Origin: Bacteroidales bacterium
Lineage (GTDB): Bacteria; Bacteroidota; Bacteroidia; Bacteroidales; UBA932
Assembly (NCBI GenBank): GCA_017482565.1
Contig: JAFUMO010000067.1
Span: 1 to 64,000 of the forward strand
Reading direction: 5' to 3'
DNA length: 64,000 bases
The notes beneath the pieces are model-generated. The model made no database searches. It had not been told where the DNA came from and saw only the letters and a list, made by a program, of their open reading frames with translations. The translations under genes and the position numbers were made by a program. Of this stretch, positions 61,258 to 64,000 are shown in pieces. Positions within the stretch are counted from its first letter, which is position 1; each line of letters begins with the position of its first letter.

Positions 61258-61674
61258 TCAAGAGAGAATATTATGTGCAACTACTGAAGAAAAGGCACTT
61301 CTATTTATGCGTTTTACAGGCTGATGAATCTTCAGCGATGTATTGACTGCAATACCCACATATTCTTTATTGTCATCGCTGGGAATATCCACAAGAATAT
61401 GACCAAGAGCTTTCTCAATTTTACTGATTGTCTTTATGCCAAGATTCTCCTTGCCGCTCAAGATTTTTGTAATCTGTGCCGGAGAAACATCCATTTTCTG
61501 TGCAAGCTCAATTTGTGACATACCCTCTGTCCTCAGAATACGTCTGATTCTAAGCGCCAACCTCTCAGAAATGGCAAGCCACCCCCAATTATCTCTGCGT
61601 GACTCCAATTCCTTTATCTCCATCCCTGACATTGGACGAGATATATCATCCAGTTTTTTTGCGTCAAATCTCAT
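61258..61674 (-). CDS. XRE-family HTH antitoxin with C-terminal tail
   Basis: A 138-aa protein. The HTH spans about residues 45-95 (LALRIRRILRTEGMSQIELAQKMDVSP split by turns; QITKILSGKENLGIKTISKIEKALG). About 45 residues follow (VDIPSDDNKEYVGIAVNTSL...), longer than needed for DNA binding and a natural candidate for the chaperone-addiction (ChAD) segment. It is encoded 12 nt after the toxin's C-terminal fragment and directly before the SecB-like gene, the canonical TAC order. Confidence 0.85.
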   Translation of the reverse strand: MRFDAKKLDDISRPMSGMEIKELESRRDNWGWLAISERLALRIRRILRTEGMSQIELAQKMDVSPAQITKILSGKENLGIKTISKIEKALGHILVDIPSDDNKEYVGIAVNTSLKIHQPVKRINRSAFSSVVAHNILS

Positions 61675-61686
61675 TTCTGAAAATTA

Positions 61687-61956
61687 TTAAATATCACCAC
61701 TCTCTTCTATTCCATTTGCTCTAAGAAAGTTCAGGACTTTATCTATTTTCTTAAAGACCTCATCTTTCAGTACTGGCGAATTCTGTATTGTTGCCCCCAA
61801 TTTGATTCCTCCGCATACTATCAGATAACAATTCCTGTCAATTTTAATTGCGTATAGCCTCAACAATGACGGTTTGCCAGTTCCATATGATTTCATTGGC
61901 TCTAAGGTCCACAAACATTTATATTTCCCACCAAAGGAAGTGAAAATATTCATCAA
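61687..61956 (-). CDS. toxin of the TAC module, C-terminal fragment (different frame)
   Basis: An 89-aa frame that overlaps the N-terminal fragment by 38 nt and continues its homology pattern: SLLRLYAIKIDRNCYLIVCGGIKLGATIQ is the conserved core of the C-terminal half of these toxins, followed by a helical end DKVLNFLRANGIEESG. In related Bacteroidales proteins I recall one continuous chain of about 180 residues, so a frameshift around 61925-61950 is likely. A sequencing error, a real inactivating mutation or a programmed shift cannot be separated by eye. Confidence 0.6.
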   Translation of the reverse strand: MMNIFTSFGGKYKCLWTLEPMKSYGTGKPSLLRLYAIKIDRNCYLIVCGGIKLGATIQNSPVLKDEVFKKIDKVLNFLRANGIEESGDI

Positions 61957-62242
61957 AATCAGGCTTCAAACCAAGATTCATGTTTTCAACCAACCTATAT
62001 ATATACTCCTCCAGCCCGTTTGCCTCATCCAAAACTCTCTGAGCCGAAATTTCAGGTTCATCAGGATGTAAACCAGCATTTTTCCAAAACGGCGAATCAA
62101 TATATTCTGCATTAATATGAAAGAACTTTTCAAGATAATCCAAATTATGCCACTGCTTAAAAATCCTTACATATTCATTTAAATCCTCCTCATCAAACTG
62201 TATACTGTACAGCCATTTACCATATATCCTGACAACCTCCAC
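61919..62242 (-). CDS. toxin of the TAC module, N-terminal fragment
   Basis: A 107-aa frame from GTG 62242, about 20 nt after a well-formed promoter. The pattern VVRIYGKWLYSIQFDEEDLNEYVRIF split at the usual turn, then WHNLDYLEKFFHIN and a segment on SPFW, is the N-terminal half of a toxin family seen before XRE antitoxins in Bacteroidales. The frame ends in HFLWWEI, where the homologous chain would move into the frame of the next fragment. Neither fragment alone is a complete toxin. Confidence 0.6.
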   Translation of the reverse strand: MEVVRIYGKWLYSIQFDEEDLNEYVRIFKQWHNLDYLEKFFHINAEYIDSPFWKNAGLHPDEPEISAQRVLDEANGLEEYIYRLVENMNLGLKPDFDEYFHFLWWEI

Positions 62243-62269
62243 AATATTTACCCTTCAGTTAATTTTCAG

Positions 62270-62301
62270 CAAATATATGAAAATTTATACCATTCAACAA
62301 A
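62270..62301 (-). promoter_or_regulatory. promoter of the TAC module
   Basis: On the minus strand TTTG (62301-62298) and TATATTTG (62277-62270) are spaced by 20 nt. The leader to GTG 62242 is about 20 nt, supporting that start. Confidence 0.6.
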
Positions 62302-62357
62302 AATCTATCAAGATTGTTTTACCTGTGGGTTAATTTAAAATCACAGTAGGATACTAT

Positions 62358-62390
62358 AAAAAAGTCCGGGAATCTTTAAGAAACCCGGAC
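62358..62390 (-). terminator. terminator of the ROK kinase operon
   Basis: On the minus strand GTCCGGG pairs with CCCGGAC around a 13-nt loop and is followed by TTTTTT, 28 nt after the ROK gene stop. Confidence 0.8.
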
Positions 62391-62417
62391 ATATCCTAAA
62401 AGACATCACAAATTACA

Positions 62418-63374
62418 CTACCACGCAAGGGCAGATGCGCCGAGGATGGCGGCATCTGATTCCTTGAGGGCGCTTGGGAGGAGCTTCACCTTGCCTTTCC
62501 AGATGGATACCATGTTGGCCTCCATTGCTTCGCGGATAGGCTTGAAGATGAACTCTCCGGCGCGGGCAAGACCTCCGAATACAACTATTGCTTCAGGGGC
62601 GCTGAATGCCACGAAGTCTGCAAATGACTCTCCGAGCTTCCTGCCTGTGAACTCAAAAATCTTGAGCGCAAGTGCATCACCTTTCTGGGCAGCCTCAAAC
62701 ACATCCTTTGAGGTGATGTTGTCCACTTCACGCAGAAGTGAAGGCTCATCTGAGAGTTCAAGCCACTCCCCTGCAGTGCGTGCAACGCCAATTGCCGAGC
62801 AGTAGGTCTCAAGACATCCTTTCTTGCCGCAACCGCACGGACGGCCGTTATGCCTTACAGCTGTAACGTGTCCGAGTTCGCCGGCAAAGCCGTCGTGCCC
62901 ATATACAAGCTCACCATTGATGATAATGCCGCTGCCTACACCTGTACCAAGGGTAATCATGATGAAGTTCTTCATGCCGCGGGCCGCACCGTAGGTCATC
63001 TCGCCTACCGCTGCCGCATTAGCATCATTTGTAACTGTTACAGGGAGGTTGTCCAATGCAAGTGAAACCTCCTTTGCAAGCTCAACCTTAATCCCTTTTG
63101 CCCACTCAAGGTTTGCAGCATCCTCAATGGTACCGTGGTAATAGTTGCCGTTAGGGGCACCTATTCCAACACCCTGGATATTGTCTAAACCCACCTCTTT
63201 GGCAAGGTCCCTGATTGTATCACATACAGCCTGGATGAAGATTCCGGCCTCACCTGCCTTATATTTTGAGCCGATTACTGTCTGCACTACAATATTGCCC
63301 CTTCTGTCAACGATTCCAATCTTAGTTGTCTGGCCTCCAATGTCCACACCAACTACATATTCTTTGTTTGCCAT
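62418..63374 (-). CDS. ROK-family glucokinase
   Basis: A 318-aa sugar kinase. The ATP motif VVGVDIGGQTTKIGIVD, the catalytic Asp in TNDANAAAVGEM, the GTGVGSGIIINGELVYG loop, and the ROK zinc motif CGCGKKGCLETYCS are present. It phosphorylates glucose (or a related hexose) at C6. It follows the MFS porter gene by 15 nt, an uptake-and-trapping pair. No HTH is present, so this is a kinase and not a repressor. Confidence 0.92.
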   Translation of the reverse strand: MANKEYVVGVDIGGQTTKIGIVDRRGNIVVQTVIGSKYKAGEAGIFIQAVCDTIRDLAKEVGLDNIQGVGIGAPNGNYYHGTIEDAANLEWAKGIKVELAKEVSLALDNLPVTVTNDANAAAVGEMTYGAARGMKNFIMITLGTGVGSGIIINGELVYGHDGFAGELGHVTAVRHNGRPCGCGKKGCLETYCSAIGVARTAGEWLELSDEPSLLREVDNITSKDVFEAAQKGDALALKIFEFTGRKLGESFADFVAFSAPEAIVVFGGLARAGEFIFKPIREAMEANMVSIWKGKVKLLPSALKESDAAILGASALAW

Positions 63375-63389
63375 AATTACCTCATAAAA

Positions 63390-64000
63390 TTATTCAGTTG
63401 GTATGTCCTTGTTAACATTCTTAGATCCTACAAGAGCATAGAACAACAGGTAAGCGAGACCTGCCACAACTACCCAGTAGCTGGTTACATATGAAGTTGC
63501 ATCTGCAATGAAGCCCTGGAATGCAGGGAGGATACCGCCACCGCAAACCATTACCATGAAGATACCCGATGCCGCTGCAGTGTATTTGCCAAGGCCTTCA
63601 ACTGCAAGGTTGAAGATGCCGCCCCACATTACGGAGGTACACAAGCCGCAAAGCACAAGGAACATGATGTTTGCAGGCACATTTACCATTCCGAACGAGA
63701 TGTCTGACTGGAACACAGGCATCATCACCTTTGTATCAACTGAAGTGAAGATTGCAGCCAATACAAGGCACAAGCCGATTACACTTACTCCACTCAGCAT
63801 TTTCTTGCTTGACACCTTGCCTGCAATTGAGCCGCCCACAAGGCGTCCTACAAGCATGAGGAACCAGTATGTACCCACAAGGCTGCCCGCCATTGCAGGG
63901 TCTATGCCAAGCTCCTGGGTCATATAGAGGTTGCTGATGTTAGGGATACCTACCTCAACACCCACATAGATGAAGATTGCAACTATACCAAGCACAAAAT
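63390..64000 (-). CDS. MFS sugar porter, GluP/FucP-like (5' end beyond window)
   Basis: The C-terminal about 203 residues of a major-facilitator protein; the frame is open at the window edge, so the N-terminal half is missing. Membrane segments are visible (LGIVAIFIYVGVEVGIPNI, VGTYWFLMLVGRLVGGSI, IMFLVLCGLCTSVMWGGIF, YWVVVAGLAYLLFYALV). The pattern GVEVGIPNI and SGIFMVMVCGGGILPAFQG is typical of glucose/galactose:proton symporters of Bacteroidota. It is cotranscribed with the ROK kinase. Confidence 0.85.
   Translation of the reverse strand, partial: FVLGIVAIFIYVGVEVGIPNISNLYMTQELGIDPAMAGSLVGTYWFLMLVGRLVGGSIAGKVSSKKMLSGVSVIGLCLVLAAIFTSVDTKVMMPVFQSDISFGMVNVPANIMFLVLCGLCTSVMWGGIFNLAVEGLGKYTAAASGIFMVMVCGGGILPAFQGFIADATSYVTSYWVVVAGLAYLLFYALVGSKNVNKDIPTE

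Overview
The window reads as chromosomal DNA of an anaerobic, gut-type Bacteroidota (order Bacteroidales). The supporting signs are promoters of the TTTG / TAnnTTTG type about 20 nt apart, an UpxY-type NusG paralogue in a capsule locus, a single-chain large PurL, PpdK, the [FeFe]-hydrogenase maturases HydE and HydF, a ROK glucokinase next to a GluP-like sugar porter, and an alpha-oxoamine synthase paired with a short-chain reductase. No species can be named from the sequence alone.

Layout. (1) 1-13.6 kb, minus strand: a surface-polysaccharide locus. Transcription starts at a clear promoter near 13.6 kb and runs through a Wza-like exporter, a WecA-like initiating transferase, an UpxY antiterminator and a Wzz-like chain-length protein. 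It then enters AT-rich DNA with a four-gene ATPase / nuclease-like / Panacea cassette, a flippase, a DegT aminotransferase, an ATP-grasp-HAD fusion, LicD, and a cytidylyltransferase-oxidoreductase fusion cut by the window edge. (2) 13.7-17.9 kb: a 10-bp tandem repeat, an MqsR-like toxin with a zinc-finger/HTH/Panacea antitoxin and a 28-bp palindromic operator, two identical tRNA-Val genes, and a REP-associated (HUH) transposase operon bracketed by palindromes. (3) 17.9-31.5 kb: purL, ppdK, hydE, hydF, a DUF234-type ATPase, a 49-aa membrane peptide and a DEAD-box helicase. (4) 31.5-43.6 kb: a second flippase and glycosyltransferase, tRNA-Arg, the DUF177-rpmF-plsX-fabH operon, typA, guaA, xerD-nth-ftsE. 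(5) 43.7-55.7 kb: gyrB with an M23 peptidase, the oxoamine synthase and reductase, a 2-hydroxyacid dehydrogenase with nadA-nadC-nadB, and an IbrA/IbrB/GNAT operon. (6) 55.9-64 kb: an FtsX-type permease with a sigma-54 two-component system, a toxin-antitoxin-SecB-like chaperone (TAC) module with a frame-split toxin, and a ROK kinase with a truncated MFS porter.

The most unusual content is structural. A roughly 121-bp hairpin element occurs five times, mostly at convergent gene ends. Its outer arms differ between copies but pair within four of them, and one copy supplies the C-terminus of a flippase. A 19-bp hairpin repeat family, REP-like palindromes around the transposase, and a multi-armed palindromic element beside guaA add to this. 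At the protein level, GuaA has lost the amidotransferase nucleophile, and PurL, HydE and XerD carry low-complexity insertions.

The best candidates for undescribed systems are the ATPase / PD-(D/E)XK-like / Panacea / small-protein cassette (5.6-8.0 kb), the 187-aa partner of the RAYT transposase, and the covarying hairpin family. All family assignments rest on motif recognition by eye; no database search was run.
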